From the NCBI GenBank assembly GCA_963747595.1, contig CAVVFO010000001.1:310001-374000 (forward strand): a stretch of DNA of 64,000 nt. The letters are read 5' to 3'. This document shows, one piece after another, positions 8,324-16,696 of the stretch; position 1 is the stretch's first letter; every line of letters starts with the position of its first letter. The translations under genes and the position numbers were made by a program. Source of the stretch: Oleiagrimonas sp963747595 (GTDB taxonomy: Bacteria > Pseudomonadota > Gammaproteobacteria > Xanthomonadales > Rhodanobacteraceae). Under the pieces are notes generated by a model. That model was not told the DNA's origin and made no database searches. It saw nothing but the letters and a program-made list of their open reading frames with translations.

Positions 8324-8865
8324 GCGGCCTCCGTGTGGATGCGTTGCCAGTGGCTGTCGATCAGCGTGCGCGCGCGCGCCGTGGCGGCGCTGACGCGTTC
8401 ATGCTTGCCGGGCACCGCCAGATCGGCCAGCTCGCGGTACAGCGGTTGCCGGATGGCGGCCATCTGCTGCAGCCGCTGCTCGCGATCGTCTCCGGCCAGC
8501 AGCGGGCGCGCCGTGTCATGCACCAGGCGCGACAGCTGGTGACTGACGCTGGCCTGCAGCCACACCACGAAACCGCGAGCGTGCAGCCGCTGCCGGTTTT
8601 CCGGGTCCAGGACCGCGCCGGCCCCGGTGGCCAGGACAATGCCGTGCCCGGTGCTGCACTCGTGCAGCAACGCGGACTCGCGGCGGCGAAATCCCTGCGT
8701 GCCCTCAATCTCGAAGATGGTGGTGATATCCACTCCGGTGTGGCTCTCGATGACCTGGTCCAGATCCAGGAAGTGCAGGCCGTAGTGCGCCGCAAGGCGC
8801 TTGCCGATACAGGATTTGCCGGCACCGGATGGACCGATCAGGAATAGATTGGATGACGGATTCAT
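8320..8865 (-). CDS. aroK: shikimate kinase
   Basis: A 181-residue NMP-kinase-fold enzyme that phosphorylates shikimate at O3 with ATP. The P-loop is GPSGAGKS (residues 10-17), followed by the shikimate-binding DLDQVIE and FRRRES motifs and a lid region with RPLLAG. The usual GGG motif before AV reads TGAGAV here, a Gly-to-Ala change whose effect I cannot judge. First gene of aroK-aroB (4-nt overlap). A short spacer (8866-8975) separates it from the divergent epimerase-like gene. Confidence 0.95.
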   Translation of the reverse strand: MNPSSNLFLIGPSGAGKSCIGKRLAAHYGLHFLDLDQVIESHTGVDITTIFEIEGTQGFRRRESALLHECSTGHGIVLATGAGAVLDPENRQRLHARGFVVWLQASVSHQLSRLVHDTARPLLAGDDREQRLQQMAAIRQPLYRELADLAVPGKHERVSAATARARTLIDSHWQRIHTEAA

Positions 8866-8975
8866 GCTGGCATCATAGTGCGGCGTGGACTCTGCAACGT
8901 GAGCGCTGAAAAGGAAACATGCATCTCCATGAGAGACAGGTCAAACACAAAAGCGGCATACCCGGGGAGATGCGC

Positions 8976-9806
8976 ATGAGTCGCACGCTGATCGCCGGCT
9001 GTGGCGATGTGGGTCTGCGGGTGGCAGTGCGGCTGGCTGGACGCGGCTCGGCGGTGACTGGCTTGCGCCGCTCACCCGGAGAACTGCCGCATGGCATCGA
9101 CACCCTCGCCGCCGACGTGCGTGAGCCGCGCACGCTGATCGACCTGCCGGCCGATGTCACGCGTGTGGTGTACCTGCCGACGCCGGACGTGCGCACGCCG
9201 CAGGCCTATCAGGCGGTGTTCGTCGATGGCCTGCGGAATCTGCTGGCGGCGCTGGATACCGCCGTGCTCGAGCGCGTGGTGCTGATCACCTCCAGCGCGG
9301 TGTATGGCGATCACGACGGCGCCTGGGTGGATGAGCATGCACCAGTCGATCCGCCGGGTTTCAACGGCCGCATCCTGCACCAGGCCGAGCAGTGGTTGGC
9401 AGTGCAGCCGGTGACCTCCAGCGTGCTGCGTCTGGCCGGACTGTACGGGCCCGGACGCACGCGTCTGTTCGACCGTCTACGCAGCGGCAAGGTCCGGGTG
9501 CGGCGCGAGCCGCCGTTCTGGAGCAACCGCATCCATGTCGATGATGCCGCCGCAGCCATCCTGTGCGTGCTGGATGCGCCACAGCCGCAGCCGCTGTACC
9601 TGGGCGTGGACGATACGCCGCTGCCGCTGGCCGAACTTTACGATTATCTGGCAGTGCTGCTGGGTGTGCCGGCCCCGGCAGCGGGACCCGCACCGTCGGG
9701 CGTGGGCAGCAAGCGCCTCAGCAACGCCCGGCTGCGCGCGGCTGGATTCGAGCCGCGCTGGCCCGACGCGCGAGAAGGTTATGCATCTCTGATCGGCGTC
9801 GCGTAG
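8976..9806 (+). CDS. NAD-dependent epimerase/dehydratase family protein
   Basis: A 276-residue Rossmann-fold protein of the extended SDR superfamily. The dinucleotide-binding motif is LIAGCGDVGLRVA at the N terminus; TSSAVYGDHDG matches the family's VYG region, and SNRIHVDDAAAAIL is typical of epimerases. The usual Tyr-x3-Lys pair is not evident (RILHQAEQW at that place), as in the YeeZ-like branch, so catalytic activity is uncertain. ATG at 8976 is preferred because GGGGAG ends 6 nt upstream; the frame extends to 8919. The stop TAG at 9804-9806 is part of the GTAGGATGGATCAAGG edge of REP copy C. The substrate is unknown. Confidence 0.85.
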   Translation: MSRTLIAGCGDVGLRVAVRLAGRGSAVTGLRRSPGELPHGIDTLAADVREPRTLIDLPADVTRVVYLPTPDVRTPQAYQAVFVDGLRNLLAALDTAVLERVVLITSSAVYGDHDGAWVDEHAPVDPPGFNGRILHQAEQWLAVQPVTSSVLRLAGLYGPGRTRLFDRLRSGKVRVRREPPFWSNRIHVDDAAAAILCVLDAPQPQPLYLGVDDTPLPLAELYDYLAVLLGVPAPAAGPAPSGVGSKRLSNARLRAAGFEPRWPDAREGYASLIGVA

Positions 9807-9911
9807 GATGGATCAAGGAGCGCCAGCGACGGATCCGTCTGCTTGCCGATGATCATCCTGCCTTCCCCGCACGCTGGCGGCTCCGTCGCGTTGTTCCTCG
9901 AGTCGCCCTGC
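9803..9911. repeat. REP-like palindromic repeat pair, copy C
   Basis: Starts GTAGGATGGATCAAGGAGC, continues with GCGACGGATCCG, has a divergent spacer, and ends with GGCGGCTCCGTCGCGTTG and a decayed TCCTCGAGTCGCCCTGC. It begins exactly at the stop codon of the preceding gene and lies upstream of pdxH. Same family and same head-to-head arrangement as copies B and F. Confidence 0.85.
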
Positions 9912-10060
9912 TGGAACGTTGTGAATTTCCGGCAACGGAGACGCCGTGGGGACACATGACGCCGTGATAAAATTGCGCCGCAGCCATCCTCAAAGGTGGT
10001 GCGTTTCGTGATGCTGGAATACATCACGCAGCGCGCAGCCTGTCACCGGCGACCCCACGC

Positions 10061-10648
10061 ATGCTGAATCCCGAAATTCTCGAGACCTTCCAGAACCTGC
10101 TGGCCGAGGCGAAGGCGTCCAGCGATCCCGAGCCCACGGCCATGACGCTGTCCACCGCGGACGGCACGGGACGCGTCTCCTCGCGCGTGGTGCTGCTCAA
10201 GGGCATCGATGCACAGGGCCCGCGGTTTTTTACCAACTACCTGAGCGACAAGGGCGTGCAGCTGGATGCGCATCCGCAGGTGGCGCTGAATTTTCACTGG
10301 AAGCATCTGCGCGAGGGCGTGCAGGTGCGCCTCGAGGGACGTGCGGAAAAGCTGCCTGCGGCCGATTCGGATGCCTATTTCGCCAGCCGGCCACGCATGA
10401 GCCAGATCGGCGCCTGGGCATCTCTGCAATCGCAGACGCTGCCGGACCGCGACACGTTCGAACGGCGCCTGCAGCGGTACGAGGCGCAGTTCGAGGGGCG
10501 CGCGGTGATGCGCCCCGAACACTGGGGCGGGTTCGTGGTGGATCCGCAACTGGTGGAGTTCTGGTATGCCGAGGCCTACCGCCTGCATGATCGCGTGCGC
10601 TGGGAGCAGGTCGACGGCAATTGGCAATCGAGACATCTCTACCCCTGA
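10061..10648 (+). CDS. pdxH: pyridoxamine 5'-phosphate oxidase
   Basis: A 195-residue FMN flavoenzyme that oxidises pyridoxine or pyridoxamine 5'-phosphate to pyridoxal 5'-phosphate. FMN and substrate motifs are visible: TADGTGRVSSRVVLLKG, FFTNYLSDKG, NFHWKHLREGVQVRLEG, SRPRMSQIGAWAS, and a PdxH-type C terminus with RLHDRVRWEQ and a final HLYP. Length is close to the usual 200-220 residues. ATG at 10061 gives the conserved core directly; the upstream region holds a TAAAAT box near 9966 that might be a -10. Followed after 10 nt by yjbQ. Confidence 0.93.
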   Translation: MLNPEILETFQNLLAEAKASSDPEPTAMTLSTADGTGRVSSRVVLLKGIDAQGPRFFTNYLSDKGVQLDAHPQVALNFHWKHLREGVQVRLEGRAEKLPAADSDAYFASRPRMSQIGAWASLQSQTLPDRDTFERRLQRYEAQFEGRAVMRPEHWGGFVVDPQLVEFWYAEAYRLHDRVRWEQVDGNWQSRHLYP

Positions 10649-10658
10649 GTGCATCGCC

Positions 10659-11099
10659 ATGAGTTCATCGCAACCGGCCCTGCGCATGGCGCAGGAGCAT
10701 TTCACCCAATCCACTTCAGGCCGCGGGTTGATCGAGATCACCGAGCACGTGCGTGATGTGGTGGCGCGTGCGGGTATCGGCACCGGCATCGTGCAGGTCT
10801 TCACGCATCACACCAGCTGCTCGCTGATCATCAGCGAGAACGCGGATCCCACGGTGTGCGACGATCTGCAGCGCTTCTTCGCGCGGCTGGTGCCGGATGG
10901 TGACGACCTGTTCCGCCACGATGCCGAAGGCCCGGACGACATGCCCGCACACGTGCGTTCCGTGCTGACCGGCGCGAACGTCTCGATTCCGCTGGAGAAC
11001 AGCGCGCCGGCACTGGGCACCTGGCAGGGCGTATTCCTGTGGGAACACCGTACAAAGCCGCACCAGCGGCGCATCAGCGTGACCGTGCTGGGGTCATGA
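10659..11099 (+). CDS. yjbQ: YjbQ family (UPF0047) protein
   Basis: A 146-residue member of the YjbQ/UPF0047 family, named for a weak thiamine-phosphate-synthase activity of the E. coli protein; the physiological role is unsettled. Family hallmarks are VQVFTHHTSCSLIISENADP and the C-terminal TGANVSIPLENSAPALGTWQ, with the conserved His residues. The start at 10659 (MSSSQPALRMAQEHF) gives normal length. Located 10 nt after pdxH and overlapping the next gene in ATGA, so part of a probable three-gene operon. Confidence 0.9.
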   Translation: MSSSQPALRMAQEHFTQSTSGRGLIEITEHVRDVVARAGIGTGIVQVFTHHTSCSLIISENADPTVCDDLQRFFARLVPDGDDLFRHDAEGPDDMPAHVRSVLTGANVSIPLENSAPALGTWQGVFLWEHRTKPHQRRISVTVLGS

Positions 11100-11980
11100 C
11101 GGCGGTCGCCGGCGTATTTCCGCAGCGCATCGTCTGTCTCACCGAGGAACCCACCGAGGTGCTCTACGCCATCGGCGAGGAGGAGCGCATCGTGGGCATT
11201 TCCGGCTTCACGGTGCGGCCGCCGCGTGCGCGCAGGGAGAAGCCGAGGGTGTCGGCGTTCACCAGCGCCAAGGTGGGAGAGATCCTGAAACTGCAACCGG
11301 ACCTGGTGATCGGCTTTTCCGACATCCAGGCGGACATTGCGCGGGCGCTGATTGCGGCCGGTGTCGAGGTGTGGATCAGCAACCATCGCAGCGTGGACGG
11401 CATCCTGGGTTACATCCGGCGTCTGGGCGGGATGATTGGTGAACCGGCAAAGGCCGCTGCATTGGCCGATCGCGCCGCGGATCATGTCGAACAGGTGAAG
11501 ACAAAGGCCGACAAGCTTCCGCGCCGGCCGCGCGTGTATTTCGAGGAATGGGACGAGCCGGCCATCAGCGGCATCCGCTGGGTGGCCGAATTGATACGCA
11601 TCGCCGGCGGCGACGACGTGTTTCCCGAGCTGGCCGCCGAATCGCTGGCGAAGAACCGGATCCTGGCCGATCCGATAGAGGCGGCGCAGCGTCGGCCGGA
11701 CATCGTCATCGGCTCATGGTGTGGCAAGAAATTCCGCCCCGAGCGAGTGGCAGCGCGCGCGGGCTGGGCCGATGTGCCGGCAGTCCGCGATGGCGAACTG
11801 CACGAGGTGAAATCGCCGCTGATCCTGCAGCCGGGCCCTGCGGCGCTGTTCGACGGGCTTGATGCGCTGCACGGCATCATCGCCGCCTGGGCGGAAAAGA
11901 ATCCGGCGCAAGGCGGCCCAGGATCGGAGGGCGGCTCAAGGAGCGCCAGCGACGGAGCCGCCTGCTTGCAGGACGCATAG
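11096..11980 (+). CDS. cobalamin-binding-like periplasmic-binding-fold protein (REP-extended C terminus)
   Basis: A 294-residue protein with the BtuF/FecB type binding fold: RIVCLTEEPTEVLYAIG, then LKLQPDLVIGFSDIQ and the long linker helix around EPAKAAALADRAADH. No signal peptide is present, unlike classical BtuF, so periplasmic location is doubtful. ATGA overlap with yjbQ indicates co-transcription. Oddity: the last 17 residues (from Glu278) are translated from a REP-like repeat. The repeat normally presents TAG in this frame; here the triplet at 11927-11929 is GAG, so the protein reads through to a TAG at 11978. The tail GGSRSASDGAACL closely matches that of the SDR protein at 50398-51237. 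No ABC transporter genes are adjacent, so function is uncertain. Confidence 0.82.
   Translation: MTAVAGVFPQRIVCLTEEPTEVLYAIGEEERIVGISGFTVRPPRARREKPRVSAFTSAKVGEILKLQPDLVIGFSDIQADIARALIAAGVEVWISNHRSVDGILGYIRRLGGMIGEPAKAAALADRAADHVEQVKTKADKLPRRPRVYFEEWDEPAISGIRWVAELIRIAGGDDVFPELAAESLAKNRILADPIEAAQRRPDIVIGSWCGKKFRPERVAARAGWADVPAVRDGELHEVKSPLILQPGPAALFDGLDALHGIIAAWAEKNPAQGGPGSEGGSRSASDGAACLQDA
11927..11975 (+). repeat. REP-like half unit, copy E, translated as a protein tail
   Basis: A left half-unit: GGGCGGCTCAAGGAGC, then GCGACGGAGCCGCCTGC. Unlike copies B and C it lacks the leading TAG (GAG instead) and it lies within the reading frame of the preceding gene. No right half is recognisable downstream. 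Confidence 0.82.
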
Positions 11981-12001
11981 GGCATTTGCGGTTTCTGCAA
12001 G

Positions 12002-12451
12002 TCAGTTGACCAGGAAATCCTGCTTGAACTGGATGTGCTGCGTGGCCGCGCCTTGCGGCGTGACATCGAGGTCGAAGCGCAGCGTGCCGCTGGCGGGAAC
12101 ATGGAAGGTGCCCAGATAGGACACGCCGTTGTCGTCCTTGATGGTGCGCACGTGGATGGGAACAACGCTGCCGTTGCCGGCCATGGCGCGGGCCGTGACA
12201 TCCGCCGCGATGCTGGGTGCGGCGACGCCCTTGCCGCGTGTCACCACCACGTTCAGGAGCCCCTGTGACGGTGTGTGCTGCACGCCCAGTCGTCTGGCCG
12301 AGATGATCGGCAACGCCGTGGCGGAAATGGCGTTGTAGCGAATGGTCAGGTTGCCGGTGTGCATGACCCCCTGCGCAGCCAGGGCCACACCAGGCAGGGC
12401 GATGAGCAGCGTCAGCGATGCTGTGGCGAGGCGACGAAAAAGATGACGCAT
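12002..12451 (-). CDS. DUF4426 domain exported protein
   Basis: A 149-residue protein with a clear Sec signal peptide (hydrophobic ATASLTLLIALPGVALA, cleavage likely after ALA). The mature part, with MHTGNLTIRYNAI, DDNGVSYLGTFHVP and FKQDFLVN, fits DUF4426, a periplasmic family of unknown function that in Pseudomonas lies in the proC-yggT neighbourhood. The same synteny is seen here. It is the last gene of the minus-strand group, converging on the cobalamin-binding-like gene. Confidence 0.82.
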   Translation of the reverse strand: MRHLFRRLATASLTLLIALPGVALAAQGVMHTGNLTIRYNAISATALPIISARRLGVQHTPSQGLLNVVVTRGKGVAAPSIAADVTARAMAGNGSVVPIHVRTIKDDNGVSYLGTFHVPASGTLRFDLDVTPQGAATQHIQFKQDFLVN

Positions 12452-12527
12452 GACGGACTCACGATGGTGGGCGTGTCGTCATGGTAGCGCCAACGCGATG
12501 GCGCGCGTTGGCGGTCATCGTGTCGTT

Positions 12528-13106
12528 TCAGCCGCCCATCACCAGGCGTGCGCCGAGATCGATCAGCGGCTGGATCAGCAGGATGCGGATCAGCAGCAGG
12601 ATCAGCATGGCCACCATCGGCGAGAAATCCAGCCCGCCCAACGTCGGCAGGCGTTGCCGCAGAGGCCGCACCGCGGGCTCCACGATGGCGCTGACCATGC
12701 GGATCACCGGATGCATGGGGTCGGTGCCCAGCATGCTCATCAGCGCCCAGACGAAGATCAGGATCAGGTACAGCACCGCGATGAAGTCCAGCAGTTCGGC
12801 CAGCCCCATCAGCAGCAGGCCGCCGACGCCGGGCGCCACGCCAGTGAGCGCGAACAGCAGCAGCAGCTTGACGATTTCCAGGCCCCAGGCAATCAGCGCC
12901 GCGGCGATGTTGATGCGCCGCCAGTTGGGCACCGCGCGGCGCAGTGGCGCCAGCACCGGATTGGTATAGCGGTACAGCATCTGGCTGACCGGATTGTGGA
13001 AATCGGCGCGGCAGGCTTCCGCCAGCAGGCGCAGTACGAAAAGCCCCATCAGTGCGCCGAAGATGAAACTGACCAGCAGGGTGCCGGCATTGGCCAGATA
13101 GCTCAT
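12528..13106 (-). CDS. yggT: YggT family membrane protein
   Basis: A 192-residue integral membrane protein with two YggT repeats. Hydrophobic segments are near residues 5-30 (LLVSFIFGALMGLFVLRLL), 75-100, 110-130 (LYLILIFVWALMSML) and 160-185. Typical motifs MLYRYTNPVLAPLRR and IVEPAVRPLRQRLP recur at equivalent places in the two halves. YggT proteins are linked to cell shape and osmotic adaptation in various bacteria, but the mechanism is unknown. It follows proC by 84 nt on the same strand. Start at 13106 (MSYLANAG) is the conserved start; the frame extends to 13172. Confidence 0.9.
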   Translation of the reverse strand: MSYLANAGTLLVSFIFGALMGLFVLRLLAEACRADFHNPVSQMLYRYTNPVLAPLRRAVPNWRRINIAAALIAWGLEIVKLLLLFALTGVAPGVGGLLLMGLAELLDFIAVLYLILIFVWALMSMLGTDPMHPVIRMVSAIVEPAVRPLRQRLPTLGGLDFSPMVAMLILLLIRILLIQPLIDLGARLVMGG

Positions 13107-13190
13107 CGACGCCCCTTTGCGCTGGTTCCGTGCGGAACAGGCATCATGCGCAGTGGCAACGGGTCGGGCCATGCGCCGGTTCGCCGGATA

Positions 13191-14006
13191 TCAGTCATTG
13201 TCGTCGGCCAGCTCCGCACCGCGGCGGCGGGCGGCGTCGACGGCGCGCGCGGCGATGGCGGCCAGACCGTCGTCGTTGAGGCTGTCCAGTGCGGCCTGCG
13301 TGGTGCCACCAGGGGATGTGACGCGTTTGCGCAGTTGTTCCGGTGACTCGCCGCTTTCCACCATCATGCGGCCTGCACCCATGCAGGTCTGGGCGGCCAG
13401 TTGGCGTGCAGTCTCGCGTGGCAGGCCATGTTTCACGCCCGCGGCCTCCAGCGCCTCGACCATGAGGAAGAAGTACGCCGGGGCGGAGCCGGAAATGCCG
13501 GTGACGGTATCGATCAGCGCTTCATCCGGGATCCATGCGGCCACGCCGGAGGATTCGAGAATCATTTCGGCCTGCTTTTTCTGCTCTTCGCTGACCTTGC
13601 TGTTGGCCACCATGCCCGTGGCACCTGCGCCGATGAGCGCGGGCGTATTGGGCATGCAGCGCACCAGTGCGGGTTCGGTGCCCAGCCAGCGCGCGATCTG
13701 GTCCATGCGGATGCCGGCGGCAATCGAGATCAGCAACGGCCGGGTCTCGGCCACGCGATCGCCGATCTGCTTGCACAGCTTGGGCAGGATGTTGGGTTTC
13801 ACCGCCATCACGACCGTATCGGCCTCGGCGATCGCTTCCAGGTTGTCGGCGAAGGTAGCCACGCCGAATTCGTCGGCCAGCGCATCGCGCAGTGAGTCGT
13901 CGGGATCGGCGACGTTGATGTTGTCGGCGCTGTGGCCGTTGCCGATCAGGCCGCCGATGAGGCTGCGTGCCATATTGCCGCCGCCGATGAATGTGATGCG
14001 ATTCAT
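13191..14006 (-). CDS. proC: pyrroline-5-carboxylate reductase
   Basis: A 271-residue enzyme that performs the last step of proline synthesis, the NAD(P)H-dependent reduction of 1-pyrroline-5-carboxylate. N-terminal Rossmann motif IGGGNMARSLIGGL (residues 6-19), VVMAVKPNILP, then VRCMPNTPALIGAGATG, and the C-terminal signature with RKRVTSPGGTTQAALDSL. It is first in the proC-yggT group. The yggS gene that usually precedes proC is not here; instead the region up to pilT is non-coding. Confidence 0.97.
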   Translation of the reverse strand: MNRITFIGGGNMARSLIGGLIGNGHSADNINVADPDDSLRDALADEFGVATFADNLEAIAEADTVVMAVKPNILPKLCKQIGDRVAETRPLLISIAAGIRMDQIARWLGTEPALVRCMPNTPALIGAGATGMVANSKVSEEQKKQAEMILESSGVAAWIPDEALIDTVTGISGSAPAYFFLMVEALEAAGVKHGLPRETARQLAAQTCMGAGRMMVESGESPEQLRKRVTSPGGTTQAALDSLNDDGLAAIAARAVDAARRRGAELADDND

Positions 14007-14071
14007 TGCACGTCTCTCCTGAAAAAGCGGGTGTCAAAAGATGCCGTGTAGCGCACAGAAAAGAATGCACG

Positions 14072-14095
14072 CCACGGCGATGCCGTGGTTATACT
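14072..14095 (+). promoter_or_regulatory. possible pilT promoter with inverted repeat
   Basis: In the divergent proC-pilT intergenic region, TATACT at 14090-14095 resembles a -10 box. Directly before it is a perfect inverted repeat CCACGGC-GAT-GCCGTGG (14072-14088) that could be an operator. No convincing -35 is visible at 17-bp spacing. It lies about 130 nt upstream of pilT. Confidence 0.3.
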
Positions 14096-14222
14096 GGCAT
14101 TGTCATCCGGCTCCAAGGCGTCGCTCGCGACGCTTGTGGGACTTCAGCGCCCTAGGGTAACCCGGGGGCGGGCTCATGGCCTAACCGGATGTCCGTCAAC
14201 AGGCAAGGGGGGATTTTTTTGT

Positions 14223-15260
14223 ATGGATATCGCCGAACTGCTGGCCTTTTCGGTCAAGAACAAGGCGTCCGATTTGCATATCTCGGCGGGCCTGCCGCCG
14301 ATGATCCGCGTTGATGGCGATGTGCGGCGCATCAATATCCCGGCGCTGGAGCACAAGCAGGTGCACACGCTGATCTACGACATCATGTCGGACAAGCAGC
14401 GCCGCGATTTCGAGGAATTCCTGGAAGTCGACTTCTCGTTCGAGATTCCGGGCCTGGCGCGGTTCCGCGTCAATGCCTTCAATCAGAATCGTGGCGCGGC
14501 AGCAGTGTTCCGCACCATTCCCTCCGAGGTGCTGACCCTGGAGGATCTGGCCACGCCACGCATTTTCCGCGAGCTCATTGAGCAGCCGCAGGGCCTGATC
14601 CTGGTCACCGGACCCACCGGTTCGGGCAAGTCGACCACGCTGGCGGCGATGGTCGACCACATCAACAAGAACGAATACGGCCACATCCTCTCGGTCGAGG
14701 ATCCCATCGAATTCGTGCATACCTCGCAGAAGTGTCTGATCAACCAGCGCGAGGTGCACCGTGACACGCACGGATTCAACGAGGCATTGCGTTCGGCGCT
14801 GCGCGAGGATCCGGATTACATCCTGGTCGGCGAGCTGCGCGATCTGGAAACCATCCGTTTGGCGCTCACCGCCGCGGAGACCGGGCATCTGGTATTCGGC
14901 ACGCTGCACACCAGTTCGGCCGCCAAGACCATCGACCGCATCATCGACGTGTTTCCCGCCGGCGAGAAGCCGATGGTGCGTTCGATGCTCTCCGAGAGCC
15001 TGCGCGCGGTGATCGCCCAGTCGCTGATGAAGAAGGTCGGCGGCGGGCGCATCGCCGCACACGAAATCATGGTCGGCATCCCGGCCATCCGCAACCTGAT
15101 CCGCGAGGACAAGGTGGCGCAGATGTATTCGGCTATCCAGACCGGCCAGCAGCATGGCATGCAGACGCTGGATCAGTGCCTGCAGGATCTGGTCAAGCGC
15201 GGCCTTATCTCGCGGCAGATGGCGGGTACGTATGCCAAGAACAAGGACGCGTTCAAGTGA
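14223..15260 (+). CDS. pilT: type IV pilus retraction ATPase PilT
   Basis: A 345-residue hexameric secretion-type ATPase that depolymerises the type IV pilus at the inner membrane and powers twitching. Walker A is GPTGSGKS (residues 130-137), the Asp box is around SVEDPIEFVH, Walker B lies within LREDPDYILVGELRD, the His box is TGHLVFGTLHT, and the C-terminal AIRNLIRE motif needed for retraction is present. ATG at 14223 (MDIAELLAF) is the family start; the frame is open to 14085. Followed after 161 nt by pilU; divergent from proC. Confidence 0.97.
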   Translation: MDIAELLAFSVKNKASDLHISAGLPPMIRVDGDVRRINIPALEHKQVHTLIYDIMSDKQRRDFEEFLEVDFSFEIPGLARFRVNAFNQNRGAAAVFRTIPSEVLTLEDLATPRIFRELIEQPQGLILVTGPTGSGKSTTLAAMVDHINKNEYGHILSVEDPIEFVHTSQKCLINQREVHRDTHGFNEALRSALREDPDYILVGELRDLETIRLALTAAETGHLVFGTLHTSSAAKTIDRIIDVFPAGEKPMVRSMLSESLRAVIAQSLMKKVGGGRIAAHEIMVGIPAIRNLIREDKVAQMYSAIQTGQQHGMQTLDQCLQDLVKRGLISRQMAGTYAKNKDAFK

Positions 15261-15421
15261 GGCAGGGGCGCCGGCCCCGCGGTTGGGGCCCCGTGGCGAA
15301 GCAAGCGGTTGTTGCGACAATTCAAATTTGAGGGGTTTGGCGAACGAGCTCCGGGTAGGGACAAGCCGAGCGCGCTTTCCCGTATCCCGGGTGCCGGACG
15401 CCGGGTCCCGGGAGCTCGAAG

Positions 15422-16573
15422 ATGGCAGACGTCGATTTCACCTCGTTCCTGAAGTTGATGGTGCACAAGAAGGCATCGGACCTGTTCATCACCGCGGGCA
15501 TGCCGCCCTCGATCAAGGTGAACGGGCGCATCATGCCGGTGACGCAGGGGCCGCTGACGGCCCAGCAGTCGCGCGACATGGTGCTCAATGTGATGACGCC
15601 CTCGCAGCGCGAGGAGTTCGAGAAGACCCACGAGTGCCAGTTCGCCATTTCGGCCAAGGCGGTGGGGCGCTTCCGTGTCTCGTGCTTCTACCAGCGCAAC
15701 TGCGTGGGGATGGTGCTGCGTCTCATCGAGACCAACATTCCCACCATCGAGGAGCTGAATCTTCCGCAGATCATCAAGCAGCTGGCGATGACCAAGCGCG
15801 GCATCATCATCTTCGTCGGCGCGACCGGCACCGGCAAGTCGACCTCGCTGGCGTCGATGATCGGCTATCGCAACCAGAATTCGACCGGCCACATCATCAC
15901 CATCGAGGATCCGATCGAGTTCGTGCATCGCCACGAGGGCTGCATCATCACCCAGCGCGAGCTGGGCATCGATACCGATTCCTGGGAGAACGCGCTGAAG
16001 AACACGCTGCGCCAGGCGCCGGACGTGATCATGATCGGCGAGGTCCGCACCCGCGAGACCATGGAATACGCGATCAACTTCTCCGAGACCGGTCATCTGT
16101 GCCTGTGCACGCTGCACGCCAACAATGCCAACCAGGCCATCGACCGCATCATCCACTTCTTCTCCGAGGACCGGCGCCAGCAGCTGTTCATGGATCTGTC
16201 GCTGAACCTCAAGGGGATCGTGGCGCAGCAGCTGATCCCCACGCCGGACGGCAAGGCTCGGCGTGTGGCCATGGAAGTGCTGCTGGGGACTCCGCTGGTG
16301 CAGGATTACATCCGCCAGGGCGAAATCCACAAGATCAAGGAAGTGATGAAGGAGTCCACCAACCTGGGGATGGTCACATTCGACCAGTCACTGGTGGAGC
16401 TGTACCACGCTGGCGAGATCAGCTACGAGGATGCGCTGCGCCACGCCGACAGCGCCAACGAGGTGCGCCTGCGCATCAAGCTGGCGCAGGGGGGCGATGC
16501 GCACTCGCTGTCGCGGGGCCTGGACGGGGTCGATCTGGTCGAGACCAGCGACGAACGGACGCACCGGTTCTGA
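15422..16573 (+). CDS. pilU: type IV pilus ATPase PilU
   Basis: A 383-residue PilT paralogue that assists retraction together with PilT. Walker A is GATGTGKST (about residues 133-141), the Asp box is TIEDPIEFVHRHEG, and the His box is TGHLCLCTLHANNANQ. The longer C-terminal extension rich in charged residues (LRHADSANEVRLRIK onward) distinguishes PilU from PilT. Starts at ATG 15422 following a GGGAGC stretch; ends 64 nt before a strong terminator. Confidence 0.96.
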   Translation: MADVDFTSFLKLMVHKKASDLFITAGMPPSIKVNGRIMPVTQGPLTAQQSRDMVLNVMTPSQREEFEKTHECQFAISAKAVGRFRVSCFYQRNCVGMVLRLIETNIPTIEELNLPQIIKQLAMTKRGIIIFVGATGTGKSTSLASMIGYRNQNSTGHIITIEDPIEFVHRHEGCIITQRELGIDTDSWENALKNTLRQAPDVIMIGEVRTRETMEYAINFSETGHLCLCTLHANNANQAIDRIIHFFSEDRRQQLFMDLSLNLKGIVAQQLIPTPDGKARRVAMEVLLGTPLVQDYIRQGEIHKIKEVMKESTNLGMVTFDQSLVELYHAGEISYEDALRHADSANEVRLRIKLAQGGDAHSLSRGLDGVDLVETSDERTHRF

Positions 16574-16637
16574 CGGTGTCGCCGACAGGGATTGATCCAC
16601 CCGACACGGAGGGGATGTTGGCGCGATGGCCTCCGCA

Positions 16638-16672
16638 ACGAAAAACGCCCCGTCCAGCGGGGCGTTTTTCGT
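16638..16672. terminator. bidirectional rho-independent terminator (pilU / lipoprotein gene)
   Basis: The stem ACGAAAAACGCCCC (16638-16651) pairs perfectly with GGGGCGTTTTTCGT (16659-16672) with a 7-nt loop. A/T runs flank the GC stem on both sides, so it can terminate both the plus-strand pilU transcript and the minus-strand gene that ends at 16697. Confidence 0.9.
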
Positions 16673-16696
16673 GATGCCTACGGCGTGGCGTTGGCG

